29,894 nt of DNA from Clostridia bacterium (GCA_024404475.1 JAKSPV010000002.1:1-29894); one strand, 5' to 3'; positions 23,001-29,894 are shown, counted from the first letter of the stretch. Made by a program: numbers and translations. Notes: a model not told the origin generated them from the sequence alone.

Positions 23001-23635
23001 CTCTCGCCCTCGGGGATATCGAGCATCCGGCGGATATCGGCGAGATCGACCGCGGTGATCGTCGCCTGACTTGCGGCGCGGAGCGATTCATTATCGGTCA
23101 CGAGCAGTCCTGCCGCGCCGGCGTTCATGCCGGCGCCGGCGTCGATCTCCCGGTCGCCGATCATGACGGTCTTTCGGGGATCGAGTCCGTGCTTTTCGAT
23201 GAGGTACAAGACGGCGTCGGGCGCCGGCTTCGACGGGAAGTCCATGTCCGCCGTCACGAAATCGTCGAACAGGTCGAGAATGCCCTCGAGCCGCAGATAT
23301 TCGATCGCGAGGTTGTCGCGGTGCGTGTAGAGATAGTTGCGCCCGCCCGCGCGGACGACGTCGCGGAGCAGCTCGATCGCGCCCGGGAACGGCACGACGC
23401 GCGGCAGGACGCTCATATCGGCTTCGAGTTCGAAGACGCGCTTCGCCTCGTCCTTCGTCAGTCCGAAATAGTTGAACGCGTGGTGCCACGACTGCCTTGC
23501 CAGCGAGTCGATCAGCGGCATTGCAGCTTCGATTCCCTTCTCCCGCGCGAGGTACGCCTGAAAGATGCCCTCGGAGTGAGGATAGCTGTCGTAGAGCGTG
23601 CCGTCGAAATCCCAGATATAGTTCTTGAAAAGCAT
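22997..23635 (-). CDS. HAD-superfamily phosphatase, phosphoglycolate phosphatase-like
   Basis: 212 aa. HAD motifs: I WDFDGTLYDS (Asp9 nucleophile, Asp11 acid/base), II YTHRDN, III SKPAPD (Lys) and IV MIGDREIDAGAG (metal Asp). The helical cap between motifs I and II places it in the Gph/PgmB subfamily, which acts on small sugar or glycolate phosphates; the substrate cannot be read from sequence. The start ATG 23635 is chosen because GGAGG lies 6-7 nt upstream. A longer frame to 23731 would run through the transketolase terminator and into that gene. It is coupled to the deacetylase by an ATGA overlap. No clear promoter was seen between it and the terminator at 23658, so it may rely on read-through. 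Confidence 0.85.
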   Translation of the reverse strand: MLFKNYIWDFDGTLYDSYPHSEGIFQAYLAREKGIEAAMPLIDSLARQSWHHAFNYFGLTKDEAKRVFELEADMSVLPRVVPFPGAIELLRDVVRAGGRNYLYTHRDNLAIEYLRLEGILDLFDDFVTADMDFPSKPAPDAVLYLIEKHGLDPRKTVMIGDREIDAGAGMNAGAAGLLVTDNESLRAASQATITAVDLADIRRMLDIPEGER

Positions 23636-23657
23636 AAGCCACCTCCGGCAGAACGGG

Positions 23658-23683
23658 AAAAAGCACCGGTCGCCCAGTGCTTT
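23658..23683 (-). terminator. Terminator after the transketolase C subunit
   Basis: Minus strand AAAGCAC, one mismatch, GG, loop GCGA, CC, mismatch, GTGCTTTTT. It lies between the transketolase stop and the HAD gene ribosome binding site. Read-through may feed the downstream gene pair. Confidence 0.7.
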
Positions 23684-23700
23684 CTCCGCTGAAAAATCAC

Positions 23701-24651
23701 TTATTTTTTGAGTGCGATCGCGGCCTTGCACTTCGCGGCAATGGAAGCGCCGTCAAGACCGTAGTAGCTGATCAGTTCCTTGGCGGGACCGCTGCGGCCG
23801 AAGACGTCTTCGACACCGACGCGGAGCACCGGAACGGGGCATTTTGCACTCAGGGTCTCGCAGACAGCGCCGCCGAGACCGCCGATGACGGAATGTTCCT
23901 CGCAGGTCACGACGCAGCCGCACTTCTGTGCGTTGGCAACGACAAGATCCTCGTCAAGCGGCTTGATCGTTGCGATGTTGACGACGGAGGCGCTGATGCC
24001 CTCGTTCGCCAGAAGATCGCGCGCAATAAGCGCCTGCTCAACTTCAAGACCGGTCGCGATGATCGCGACGTCCTTGCCCTCTGCCATCTGGACGCCCTTA
24101 CCGATCTCGAACTTGTAGTTCTCGTCGAAAAGGATCTTGGTGGCATAGCGGCCGAAGCGGAGGTACACAGGGCCGTAATAATTGATCGCTGCTTCCACGG
24201 CGAGGCGTGCTTCAACGCCGTCGGCCGGGTTCAGGATGACCATGCCGGGGATCGTGCGCATCAGCGCGATATCCTCGTTGCACTGGTGGGTGGCGCCGTC
24301 CTCACCGACGGTGATGCCGCCGTGGGTGCCGCCGATCTTGACGTTCAGGTGCGGATAGCCGACACCGTTGCGGACCTGCTCGAAGGAGCGGCCTGCCGCG
24401 AACATCGCAAAGGAGGAAGCGAACGGAATGAAGCCGGAAAGCGCCAGACCGCACGCGACGTTGATCATATCATTCTCCGCGATACCGCAGTCAAAGAAGC
24501 GGTCCGGGAACGCCTTCTTGAAGACGCCGGTCTTCGTGGCAGCGGCAAGGTCCGCGTCCAGAACGACCAGATTCTCATATTTTGCACCGAACTCTGCGAG
24601 CGCCTTACCGTAGGCCTCGCGGGTGGCCATTTTTTCTACTACGTCAGCCAT
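23701..24651 (-). CDS. Transketolase, C-terminal subunit
   Basis: 316 aa, the Pyr plus C-terminal domains of a split transketolase. It binds the aminopyrimidine of thiamine diphosphate and, with the N subunit, transfers two-carbon units in the non-oxidative pentose phosphate pathway. Visible are VVLDADLAAATKTG, FFDCGIAENDMINVACGLAL (the Glu that activates ThDP), SFAMFAAGRSFEQVRN, GGTHGGITVGEDGATHQCNEDIALMR, YLRFGR and the C-terminal domain CEEHSVIGGLGG. The start is uncertain: ATG 24651 is preferred, with AAAGGA about 12 nt upstream. A GTG at 24672 overlaps the N subunit stop, and a later ATG at 24630 lacks a ribosome binding site. It lies 17 bp after the N subunit gene. Confidence 0.93.
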   Translation of the reverse strand: MADVVEKMATREAYGKALAEFGAKYENLVVLDADLAAATKTGVFKKAFPDRFFDCGIAENDMINVACGLALSGFIPFASSFAMFAAGRSFEQVRNGVGYPHLNVKIGGTHGGITVGEDGATHQCNEDIALMRTIPGMVILNPADGVEARLAVEAAINYYGPVYLRFGRYATKILFDENYKFEIGKGVQMAEGKDVAIIATGLEVEQALIARDLLANEGISASVVNIATIKPLDEDLVVANAQKCGCVVTCEEHSVIGGLGGAVCETLSAKCPVPVLRVGVEDVFGRSGPAKELISYYGLDGASIAAKCKAAIALKK

Positions 24652-24668
24652 TGTTTCGTACCGTCCTT

Positions 24669-25496
24669 TCACGCGTTGACGCCGAGTTCAGCCAGCGCCT
24701 GTTTGTATTCGTCCTCGTTCGGAGCCTTGCCGTGCCAGCCCACGGAACCCTCCATGAAGGAGACGCCCTTACCCTTCAGGCTGTGAGCGATGATGATGGA
24801 CGGCTTGCCCTTGCAGGCGCGAGCGGCGGCAAATGCCTTCTCGAGAGAATCGAAATCGTGCGCGTCAGCGTCAATGACGTTCCAGCCGAATGCACGGTAC
24901 TTCTCATCGTGCGGTGCCGGACCGATAACGTCGGCGATCGGACCGTCGATCTGCAGACCGTTGGAGTCGAGGATCACGCAGAGGTTGTCCAGCTTGTAGT
25001 GAGCGGCGAACATAGCTGCTTCCCAGCATTCGCCCTCTTCGCTTTCGCCGTCACCCATGATGGCGTAAACGCGGTAGTCCGCACCCTTCAGCTTCGCGCC
25101 GAGCGCGAGACCGTTGGCAACGGCAACACCCTGGCCGAGCGAGCCGGAGCTCATGTCAACGCCGGGGATGTGCTTCATGTCCGGGTGGCCCTGGAGATAG
25201 CTGTCCGTCTTACGAAGCGTTTTGAGGTCTTCCACCGGGAAGAAACCGCGGTTCGCCAGCGTGGAATAAAGCGCCGGAGCGGTGTGGCCCTTGGAGAGAA
25301 CGAAACGGTCACGGTTCTCCATCTTCGGGTCCTTCGGGTCGATGTTCATTTCGACGTTATACAGATAAGAGAAAATATCAGCGATGGAAAGAGATCCGCC
25401 CGGATGGCCGGATTTTGCCTGGAAAGTGGATTCGATGATGCCGATACGAACCTGGCGGGCAAATTCGCCAAGCTTGGCTTTCAGCTGCTGGTCCAT
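24669..25496 (-). CDS. Transketolase, N-terminal subunit
   Basis: 275 aa, the PP domain of a split transketolase, which binds the diphosphate of ThDP and Mg. Motifs: KSGHPGGSLSIADI (30-43), VLSKGHTAPALY (His71), QGHPDMKHIPGVDMSSGSLGQG, and the ThDP/Mg motif MGDGESEEGECWEA (148-161) ending in LDSNGLQ (Asn179). Full transketolases are single chains of about 660 aa; the two-gene form is common in clostridia and archaea, so this is not a frameshift: each half has its own start. GGAGGT lies about 6-7 nt before ATG 25496. It is the first gene of the operon from the promoter at 25544-25573. Confidence 0.95.
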   Translation of the reverse strand: MDQQLKAKLGEFARQVRIGIIESTFQAKSGHPGGSLSIADIFSYLYNVEMNIDPKDPKMENRDRFVLSKGHTAPALYSTLANRGFFPVEDLKTLRKTDSYLQGHPDMKHIPGVDMSSGSLGQGVAVANGLALGAKLKGADYRVYAIMGDGESEEGECWEAAMFAAHYKLDNLCVILDSNGLQIDGPIADVIGPAPHDEKYRAFGWNVIDADAHDFDSLEKAFAAARACKGKPSIIIAHSLKGKGVSFMEGSVGWHGKAPNEDEYKQALAELGVNA

Positions 25497-25543
25497 GATG
25501 TACCTCCGAAAATTGGGATCATTTTTGTCCCTTAACTCTTGTT

Positions 25544-25573
25544 ATTATAATACGGAAAGGAAAGCGTTGTCAA
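25544..25573 (-). promoter_or_regulatory. Sigma-A promoter of the transketolase operon
   Basis: Perfect -35 TTGACA (25568-25573), 18-bp spacer, perfect -10 TATAAT (25544-25549) on the minus strand. Leader of about 40 nt. The 71 bp between this and the tRNA promoter (25574-25644) hold nothing recognisable. Confidence 0.85.
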
Positions 25574-25644
25574 GGCGAACGCCCCGAAAAATACCGTCAT
25601 GAAGCGGTTTTTTTGCCCGCGCGCGGTTTTTCCGTAAAAGGTTA

Positions 25645-25673
25645 TTGACAAACGGGGGAAAAGCGGCTATAAT
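25645..25673 (+). promoter_or_regulatory. Consensus sigma-A promoter of tRNA-Ser
   Basis: TTGACA (25645-25650), 17-bp spacer, TATAAT (25668-25673): a perfect consensus promoter, as expected for a stable RNA gene. The mature tRNA begins 55 bp after the -10 box. Confidence 0.92.
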
Positions 25674-25727
25674 AGCAGAGCAAGCACGGAAGAAACGGCC
25701 CGTGCGCGGCTTTATGCCGTATGCTTT

Positions 25728-25821
25728 GGAGAAGTACTCAAGAGGCCGAAGAGGCGCCCCTGCTAAGGGTGTAGGTCGGATTTAACCCGGCGCGAGAGTT
25801 CAAATCTCTCCTTCTCCGCCA
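25728..25821 (+). tRNA. tRNA-Ser (anticodon GCT)
   Basis: A complete class II tRNA. The acceptor stem GGAGAAG pairs with CTTCTCC (25811-25817), with discriminator G and encoded CCA. The anticodon stem CGCCC/GGGTG encloses loop CTGCTAA with anticodon GCT at 25762-25764, reading AGC and AGU. A long variable arm (about 25770-25790) is typical of Ser, and the T arm is GAGAG-TTCAAAT-CTCTC. It is transcribed alone from a consensus promoter. Confidence 0.96.
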
Positions 25822-25829
25822 AAAGGAAT

Positions 25830-25856
25830 GGACACCGAAAGGTGTCCTTTTCTTTT
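25830..25856 (+). terminator. Terminator of the tRNA-Ser transcript
   Basis: GGACACC-GAAA-GGTGTCC followed by TTTTCTTTT: 7-bp stem, GNRA loop and U tract, nine bases after the CCA end. Confidence 0.9.
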
Positions 25857-25985
25857 GGTAGAAAACGCTGACGATGCCGAACTCCGCAAATCCAAAAGGG
25901 ATTTGCCAGGCGTCACAAGAACGCCGCCGGGAACAGCCGAAACGTATATCAGCTTCCGGCGTTCCTCGCGCGATGCGAAGTTCAA

Positions 25986-26007
25986 AAATCTCTCCTTCTC
26001 CGCCAAA
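25986..26007 (+). repeat. Duplicate of the tRNA-Ser 3' end (possible attachment-site scar)
   Basis: A 22-nt exact repeat of the tRNA-Ser 3' end plus AA (core ATCTCTCCTTCTCCGCCAAA, 25988-26007; original 25804-25823), 184 bp downstream. It is preceded by GTTCAA as in the T loop, but with two extra A. The upstream part does not fold as a tRNA. Between the copies, 25857-25985 encodes nothing recognisable and contains only a small CAAATCC/GGATTTG hairpin. It may be the trace of an element that integrated at this tRNA. Confidence 0.65.
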
Positions 26008-26010
26008 TCG

Positions 26011-26045
26011 AGAAAGAAAAAGCCACCTCGTTTCAGAGGGGGCTT
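26011..26045 (-). terminator. Terminator-like hairpin facing the minus strand
   Basis: Minus strand AAGCC, mismatch, CCTC, loop TGAAAC, GAGG, mismatch, GGCTT, then TTTCTTTCTC. On the minus strand it has the T-rich tail of a terminator, yet no minus-strand gene lies upstream; it may be a remnant, or block antisense transcription from the GH2 gene. Confidence 0.5.
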
Positions 26046-26072
26046 GCAATTATTTTCCGGGCATTGTATAAT
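26044..26072 (+). promoter_or_regulatory. Sigma-A promoter of the GH2-SGNH gene
   Basis: TTGCAA (26044-26049), 17-bp spacer, perfect TATAAT (26067-26072). The transcript has a leader of about 80 nt with no recognised operator or riboswitch. Confidence 0.8.
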
Positions 26073-26160
26073 AAAGCTGACAATTACAAGTACTTTCCCG
26101 GCGCTGTTTTCCCGAAGAGACACGCGGGCGCACCGGAAAAACCGGACGAGGTAAAAACAA

Positions 26161-28518
26161 ATGAGCACTTTGGTAAACCGGAAATATCGCTACGATATGG
26201 CAACGCCGTGGACGGTCAAAGAGGGGGAGATCCCGTGGAACGTCTACCCGCGCCCACAGATGAAACGGGATTCTTTTCTTTGCCTCAACGGCAAGTGGAA
26301 GATCACCTGCGAAACGAAGAACAAAACGGAAGATTGGGGCGAGATCCTCGTGCCGTTTCCTCCGGAATCGGCGCTCTCCGGCGTCGGCAGAACGCCTGAC
26401 GAGGACGACGTGCTCGTTTACACGCGCAGGTTCACCCTGCCGGACGGCTTCCGGCGTGACCGCGTGCTGCTCCACTTCGGCGCGGTCGATCAGTTCGCGG
26501 ACGTTCTTCTGAACGGCACGCCCGTCGGCTCGCATAAGGGTGGCTATCTCCCGTTCACGATCGACGTGACGGACGCGCTCACACCGGGGGAAAACGAGCT
26601 GACAGTCAAAGTGCGCGATCCGCTCTCAACGCTCTATCCGTTCGGCAAGCAGCGCAAGAAGCGCGGGATGATCTGGTACACGCCGATCTCCGGCATCTGG
26701 CAGACCGTTTGGATCGAAAGCGTTCCCGCCGTCGCCATTTCTAAGCTCAAGATCACCCCGTGGTACGATAAGGTCACGATCGAGCTCGAGGGCGAGGGCA
26801 CCGAAGCGCCCGAAAAAATCCTCAAAGTCGAGACGGAATACGGCACCGATGAGATCCGTTTCACCGGCGCGTCGTACGTCTATGCGCCGAAGTTCCCGCA
26901 CACCTGGTCACCGGAGGACCCGTACCTCTACGAGTTCACCGTGGAGCTGCCCGGCGGAGACAAAGTGGCGTCCTATTTCGCGCTCCGTTCCGTCGCGCTC
27001 GGCACCGCGGACGAGGGACTCCACGCTCACATCCCGCGTATCTATTTCAACGGCGCGCCGTACTTCTTCCACGGCGTGCTCGATCAGGGCTATTACAGCG
27101 ACGGCATTTATCTGCCCGCATCGCCCGAGGGCTATGCGGATGACATCCGCCGCATGAAAGAGCTCGGCTTCAATACGCTCCGCAAGCATATCAAGATCGA
27201 GCCGGAAGTGTTCTACTACGAGTGCGACCGGCAGGGCATGATCGTCTTCCAGGACCTCGTCAACAGCGGCACCTACGAGCCGATCCGCGATACCGTTTTC
27301 CCGACGCTCGGACTCAGAAAGTCGGAGTCCAAAAAGCCCGAAGAAGAGCGGCACGAGATCTTTGAAGAAGCGATGGCGGGAACGCTTGCCCACCTCTACA
27401 ACCACCCGAGCATCTTCTACTACACGATCTTCAACGAGGGCTGGGGGCAGATGGACACCGCGTATTTCTACCGCCGCGCGAAGGAGCTCGATCCCACGCG
27501 CGTGATCGACAGCGCCTCCGGCTATTTCGACGTCCCCGAAAGCGACGTCAGGAGCATCCATAAATACGGCGGCGGAGTGACGAAGTGGATCGAGGAACAG
27601 CGCTGCGAACGCGCGATGATCCTCTCCGAGTTCGGCGGCGTTGCCCAGCGGGAGGAAGGCCACGTCTTTAATCCCGCCCACGCTTTCGGCTATCAGAAAG
27701 CGGGCGACAGCCGGGATCTGACCGCGCAGATCGAAAAGCTCTACCGCGAGGACGTCATCCCGCAGATCCGGAAAGGTCTCTGCGGCGCGATCTATACGCA
27801 GCTCAGCGACGTCGAGGATGAACTGAACGGCCTGCTCACCTACGACCGGCAGATCATGAAGGTCGATCCGGCCGTCATGCGCGAGATCGCCGAGGACATC
27901 AGCGCGATCATGCACCTGCGCGTCAGCGACACCGAATCCGCCAAAGAAACGGTGACGGAGCCCGGCGGCAACCTGCTTCTCGGCGATTCCATCACGGATA
28001 TGTACAAAACCGAAGAGTGGCTGAAGGACTACCGCGTCTACAACCGCGGCTTCTCCGGCGACCGCTCCGACCAGATGCTCTCCAAACTCCCGACGACGCT
28101 CGGCGTATTACACCCGGAGGTGATCGTCATTCTGATCGGCTCGAACGACGTCGGTCACGGCTTCTCGCCGGACGATCTCTCGAAGAACCTCCGTCGGACG
28201 AACGAGATGATCCGCGCGCGGACGCCGGACGCCAAGGTCTACCTCCTGACGCCGCTGCCCTCCAACCCGGACGCGAAGCTCGATCATCCGAAGCACGAGA
28301 TGTTCACCTCCGTCCGGCCGAACGACAAGCTCATTGAAATGCGCGCGCGTCAGAAGGACCTCGCAGCGGAGCTCGGCTGGGAATACCGCGACTTTGCCTC
28401 GGCGCTGATGGACGAAAAGGGCCGGCTCAAAGAAGAATGTACGGTCGAAGGCCTGCATCTGAACGAAAACGGCTACGCGATCTACACAGAAATGATAAAG
28501 CCCCTGCTCAAAAAATAA
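26161..28518 (+). CDS. Glycoside hydrolase family 2 enzyme fused to an SGNH hydrolase domain
   Basis: 785 aa, two enzymes in one chain. Residues about 1-580 are GH2: an N-terminal sugar-binding jelly roll (VYTRRFTLP, HFGAVDQFADVLLNG, GGYLPFTIDVTD), GIWQTVWIE, an Ig-like domain and a TIM barrel with acid/base FNEGWGQ (Glu426) and nucleophile LSEFGG (Glu490). Residues about 603-785 are SGNH/GDSL: LLGDSITD (Ser610), GFSGDRSDQ (Gly block II), IGSNDVGHG (Asn662) and EGLHLNENGY (His766); the usual Asp three residues before this His is Glu763. It likely removes a beta-linked sugar and an acyl group (for example acetyl) from a plant or host glycan. There is no signal peptide, so it acts in the cytosol, presumably on imported oligosaccharides. 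GAGG lies 9 nt before ATG 26161. Monocistronic. Confidence 0.92.
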   Translation: MSTLVNRKYRYDMATPWTVKEGEIPWNVYPRPQMKRDSFLCLNGKWKITCETKNKTEDWGEILVPFPPESALSGVGRTPDEDDVLVYTRRFTLPDGFRRDRVLLHFGAVDQFADVLLNGTPVGSHKGGYLPFTIDVTDALTPGENELTVKVRDPLSTLYPFGKQRKKRGMIWYTPISGIWQTVWIESVPAVAISKLKITPWYDKVTIELEGEGTEAPEKILKVETEYGTDEIRFTGASYVYAPKFPHTWSPEDPYLYEFTVELPGGDKVASYFALRSVALGTADEGLHAHIPRIYFNGAPYFFHGVLDQGYYSDGIYLPASPEGYADDIRRMKELGFNTLRKHIKIEPEVFYYECDRQGMIVFQDLVNSGTYEPIRDTVFPTLGLRKSESKKPEEERHEIFEEAMAGTLAHLYNHPSIFYYTIFNEGWGQMDTAYFYRRAKELDPTRVIDSASGYFDVPESDVRSIHKYGGGVTKWIEEQRCERAMILSEFGGVAQREEGHVFNPAHAFGYQKAGDSRDLTAQIEKLYREDVIPQIRKGLCGAIYTQLSDVEDELNGLLTYDRQIMKVDPAVMREIAEDISAIMHLRVSDTESAKETVTEPGGNLLLGDSITDMYKTEEWLKDYRVYNRGFSGDRSDQMLSKLPTTLGVLHPEVIVILIGSNDVGHGFSPDDLSKNLRRTNEMIRARTPDAKVYLLTPLPSNPDAKLDHPKHEMFTSVRPNDKLIEMRARQKDLAAELGWEYRDFASALMDEKGRLKEECTVEGLHLNENGYAIYTEMIKPLLKK

Positions 28519-28532
28519 ACCGTATGAAAACG

Positions 28533-28561
28533 GCCCCCGATCCTGTGATCGGGGGCTTTTT
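28533..28561 (+). terminator. Terminator of the GH2-SGNH gene
   Basis: GCCCCCGATC-CTGT-GATCGGGGGC followed by TTTTT: a perfect 10-bp stem 14 bases after the stop codon. Confidence 0.93.
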
Positions 28562-28580
28562 CCGTTTCTCGCATTCGCTC

Positions 28581-28608
28581 TTGCAATCTCCGCAAAAAAA
28601 GGTATAAT
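28581..28608 (+). promoter_or_regulatory. Sigma-A promoter of the TIGR00300-family gene
   Basis: TTGCAA (28581-28586), 16-bp spacer, perfect TATAAT (28603-28608), about 30 bases before the start codon. Confidence 0.78.
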
Positions 28609-28639
28609 ATAGATATCCACCCCGAAAGGAGCCCCCGCC

Positions 28640-29740
28640 ATGTCATTCTCTTTGCGTTCCTATCACGCTCCGGATTTTTCGGAGCCGCGCTTTACCGGCG
28701 CCCCCGACGCCGTCTTCGTCGAGACCGACCTCGACTTCGTCGCGCCGGAAAACTACCATGCCACGGCGATCTATCCCGAATACTTCAAGATCGCGGGAGA
28801 ATGGTGCCTCGCGCCCGAGAGCCGCATGGACTGCGTCGTCGTCCGTGAAAAGGACGGCTCGCTCTCTGTGAAAGAATTCCGCAACCTCAGAAAAGGCGAC
28901 GCTGTCTGCGTCGGCAGAACGGAGGACGGCTCCGAGGGCATCTTCGTCCATTCCTCCGGCTTCGGCGACCGTACGAACAAGCGCGACCTCTTCGCGTTCC
29001 GGCAGGGACGCTCCCGTGAGACGGCTTACTCCGCGGACTACGACGGGCTGTATGAGCTCCTGCAATATGAAAAAGATCACGGCAATATCGTCTGGGTGCT
29101 CGGCCCCGCCGTCGCGTTCGACTCCGACTCCCGCAAGGCATTCGGTGCCTTGATCGCGGGCGGCTACTGCCACGCGCTTCTCGCCGGCAACGCGCTTGCG
29201 ACGCACGATCTCGAGGGCGCGTACAAGCACACCGCGCTCGGACAGGACATCTACACGCAGTCAACCGTTCCGAACGGCCATTACAACCACATCGACACGA
29301 TCAACCTCGTCCGCCGCTGCGGCTCGATCCCCGCGTTCATCGAAAAGGAAAACATCAAAGACGGCATCATATATAGCTGCGTCAAAAAGGATGTGCCGTT
29401 CGTGCTCTGCGGCTCGATCCGCGACGACGGCCCGCTGCCGGAAGTCTACGCGGACGTTTACGAAGGGCAGGATGCCATGCGCGGCTGCCTCCGCAAAGCG
29501 ACGACCGTCATCACGCTGGCAACGACGCTCCACGCCATCGCCACCGGCAACATGACACCCTCGTTCCGCGTTTTGCCCGACGGAACGGTCCGCGAGGTGT
29601 ATTTCTACTGCGTGGACATCGCCGAGTTTGCCGTCAACAAGCTGGCCGACCGCGGCAGTCTCGCCGCCAAGGGCATCGTGACGAACGCGCAGGACTTCGT
29701 CGTCAACGTCGCCAAAGGCCTCGGCCTCTCGCTGGAATAA
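28640..29740 (+). CDS. TIGR00300/LOR-SDH-family protein (possible ornithine cyclodeaminase)
   Basis: 366 aa. The C-terminal two thirds match the LOR/SDH bifunctional-enzyme conserved family as I know it: VWVLGPAVAFD, LIAGGYCHALLAGNALATHDLEGAYKHTALG, GHYNHIDTINLVRRCGSI, IIYSCVKKDVPFVLCGSIRDDGPLPEV, VITLATTLHAIATGNMTPS, and CVDIAEFAVNKLADRGS. The N-terminal part has PEYFKIAGEWCLAPESRMDCVVV. Members include an archaeal ornithine cyclodeaminase (ornithine to proline plus ammonia) and the C-terminal half of cyanobacterial AgrE/ArgZ arginine-degrading enzymes. So a role in ornithine or arginine catabolism is plausible but inferred. The arginine dihydrolase domain is absent here. AAAGGAG lies 8 nt before ATG 28640. 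It is monocistronic with its own promoter and terminator. Confidence 0.82.
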   Translation: MSFSLRSYHAPDFSEPRFTGAPDAVFVETDLDFVAPENYHATAIYPEYFKIAGEWCLAPESRMDCVVVREKDGSLSVKEFRNLRKGDAVCVGRTEDGSEGIFVHSSGFGDRTNKRDLFAFRQGRSRETAYSADYDGLYELLQYEKDHGNIVWVLGPAVAFDSDSRKAFGALIAGGYCHALLAGNALATHDLEGAYKHTALGQDIYTQSTVPNGHYNHIDTINLVRRCGSIPAFIEKENIKDGIIYSCVKKDVPFVLCGSIRDDGPLPEVYADVYEGQDAMRGCLRKATTVITLATTLHAIATGNMTPSFRVLPDGTVREVYFYCVDIAEFAVNKLADRGSLAAKGIVTNAQDFVVNVAKGLGLSLE

Positions 29741-29752
29741 TAAACATAAAAC

Positions 29753-29781
29753 AAAAAGGACACCCCGCGGTGTCCTTTTTT
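29753..29781. terminator. Bidirectional terminator after the TIGR00300-family gene
   Basis: AAAAAGGACACC-CCGC-GGTGTCCTTTTTT: 12-bp stem with A and T flanks, serving this gene and the convergent PqqD-like gene. Confidence 0.92.
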
Positions 29782-29796
29782 CGTTGTCGGAACAGT

Positions 29797-29894
29797 TCAC
29801 ATAATTCCCATTTTTCTCAGTTTCCCGAGAAAATCCGCCGTATCGGCAGCAGCGTCGTCGCGGGAAACGTCATATTCTTCGAGGATCATATCGA
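29797..29894 (-). CDS. PqqD-like peptide chaperone, C-terminal fragment (runs off the window)
   Basis: Only the last 32 codons are present: DMILEEYDVSRDDAAADTADFL followed by GKLRKMGIM and stop at 29797-29799. The pattern of an acidic EEYDVS, then an acidic/Ala stretch, then DxxxFLxxLxxxGxx is that of the PqqD family C-terminus. These small (about 90 aa) proteins bind the leader of a ribosomal peptide and present it to a radical-SAM enzyme. The rest of the gene and any partners lie to the right of the window. Confidence 0.65.
   Translation of the reverse strand, partial: DMILEEYDVSRDDAAADTADFLGKLRKMGIM

Noticed and set aside
24669..24672. Frameshift splitting a single transketolase gene
   Set aside because: The two halves break at the usual domain boundary and the second has its own start; two-gene transketolases are a known form.
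25738..26168. Minus-strand frames across tRNA-Ser and its 3' copy (containing FGGEGEI)
   Set aside because: This peptide is simply the reverse translation of the tRNA 3' end, a common annotation artefact.

Overview
The window is a GC-rich (visibly about 60 %) chromosomal segment of a low-G+C-type Gram-positive lineage, most likely an uncultured or gut-type clostridium (Oscillospirales-like). The evidence is strong GGAGG ribosome binding sites, many consensus sigma-A promoters with 17-bp spacers, AddAB instead of RecBCD, a FeoA-FeoB fusion with a FeoB-associated Cys-rich peptide, a split two-subunit transketolase, and a divergent clostridial type IIA topoisomerase B subunit. The lineage is inferred from gene content, not from a marker gene. 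Most genes are chromosomal housekeeping genes; I see no prophage, integrase, transposase or CRISPR array.

Layout, left to right. 1-2309 (minus): a topoisomerase B subunit followed by the start of an inorganic pyrophosphatase-like gene, driven by a promoter divergent from the next operon. 2408-10580 (plus): one operon, queG-like iron-sulfur protein, addB, addA and a small membrane protein, closed by a strong terminator. 10593-16272 (minus): a transition-metal island with three modules. These are (i) a stand-alone HMA metallochaperone, a P1B-2 Zn/Cd/Pb ATPase and a CadC/SmtB-type repressor, with an SmtB-like operator in front; (ii) a DtxR/MntR-family regulator with its own promoter; (iii) feoAB and a Cys-rich membrane peptide under a strong promoter carrying two copies of a partly palindromic operator.

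16273-18234 (minus): a sodium:solute symporter preceded by what I consider the most interesting element of the window. A short translated leader, MRFGNYYYYYYTKRGCLAL, has six consecutive Tyr codons. It is followed by a U-tailed terminator whose 5' arm can instead pair over 10 bp with the leader segment just after the Tyr codons. This is the architecture of ribosome-mediated transcription attenuation and points to tyrosine as the signal, and probably as the cargo of the transporter. 18279-19448 (minus): pfkA with promoter and terminator. 19611-22192 (plus): an XRE-type HTH protein and uvrB.

22191-25573 (minus): transketolase N and C subunits, a terminator, then a HAD phosphatase translationally coupled to a lipoprotein polysaccharide deacetylase. 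25645-26072: tRNA-Ser(GCU) with a perfect-consensus promoter, and a 22-nt copy of its 3' end 184 bp downstream (possible integration scar). 26044-28561 (plus): a GH2 glycosidase fused to an SGNH hydrolase. 28581-29780 (plus): a TIGR00300/LOR-SDH-family amino-acid enzyme. 29797-29894 (minus): the C-terminus of a PqqD-like peptide chaperone running off the window. Two roughly 110-130 bp intergenic elements with long perfect palindromes (16371-16471 and 19490-19602) look like copies of one dispersed repeat.

All assignments come from reading motifs and family resemblance by eye; no database search was run.
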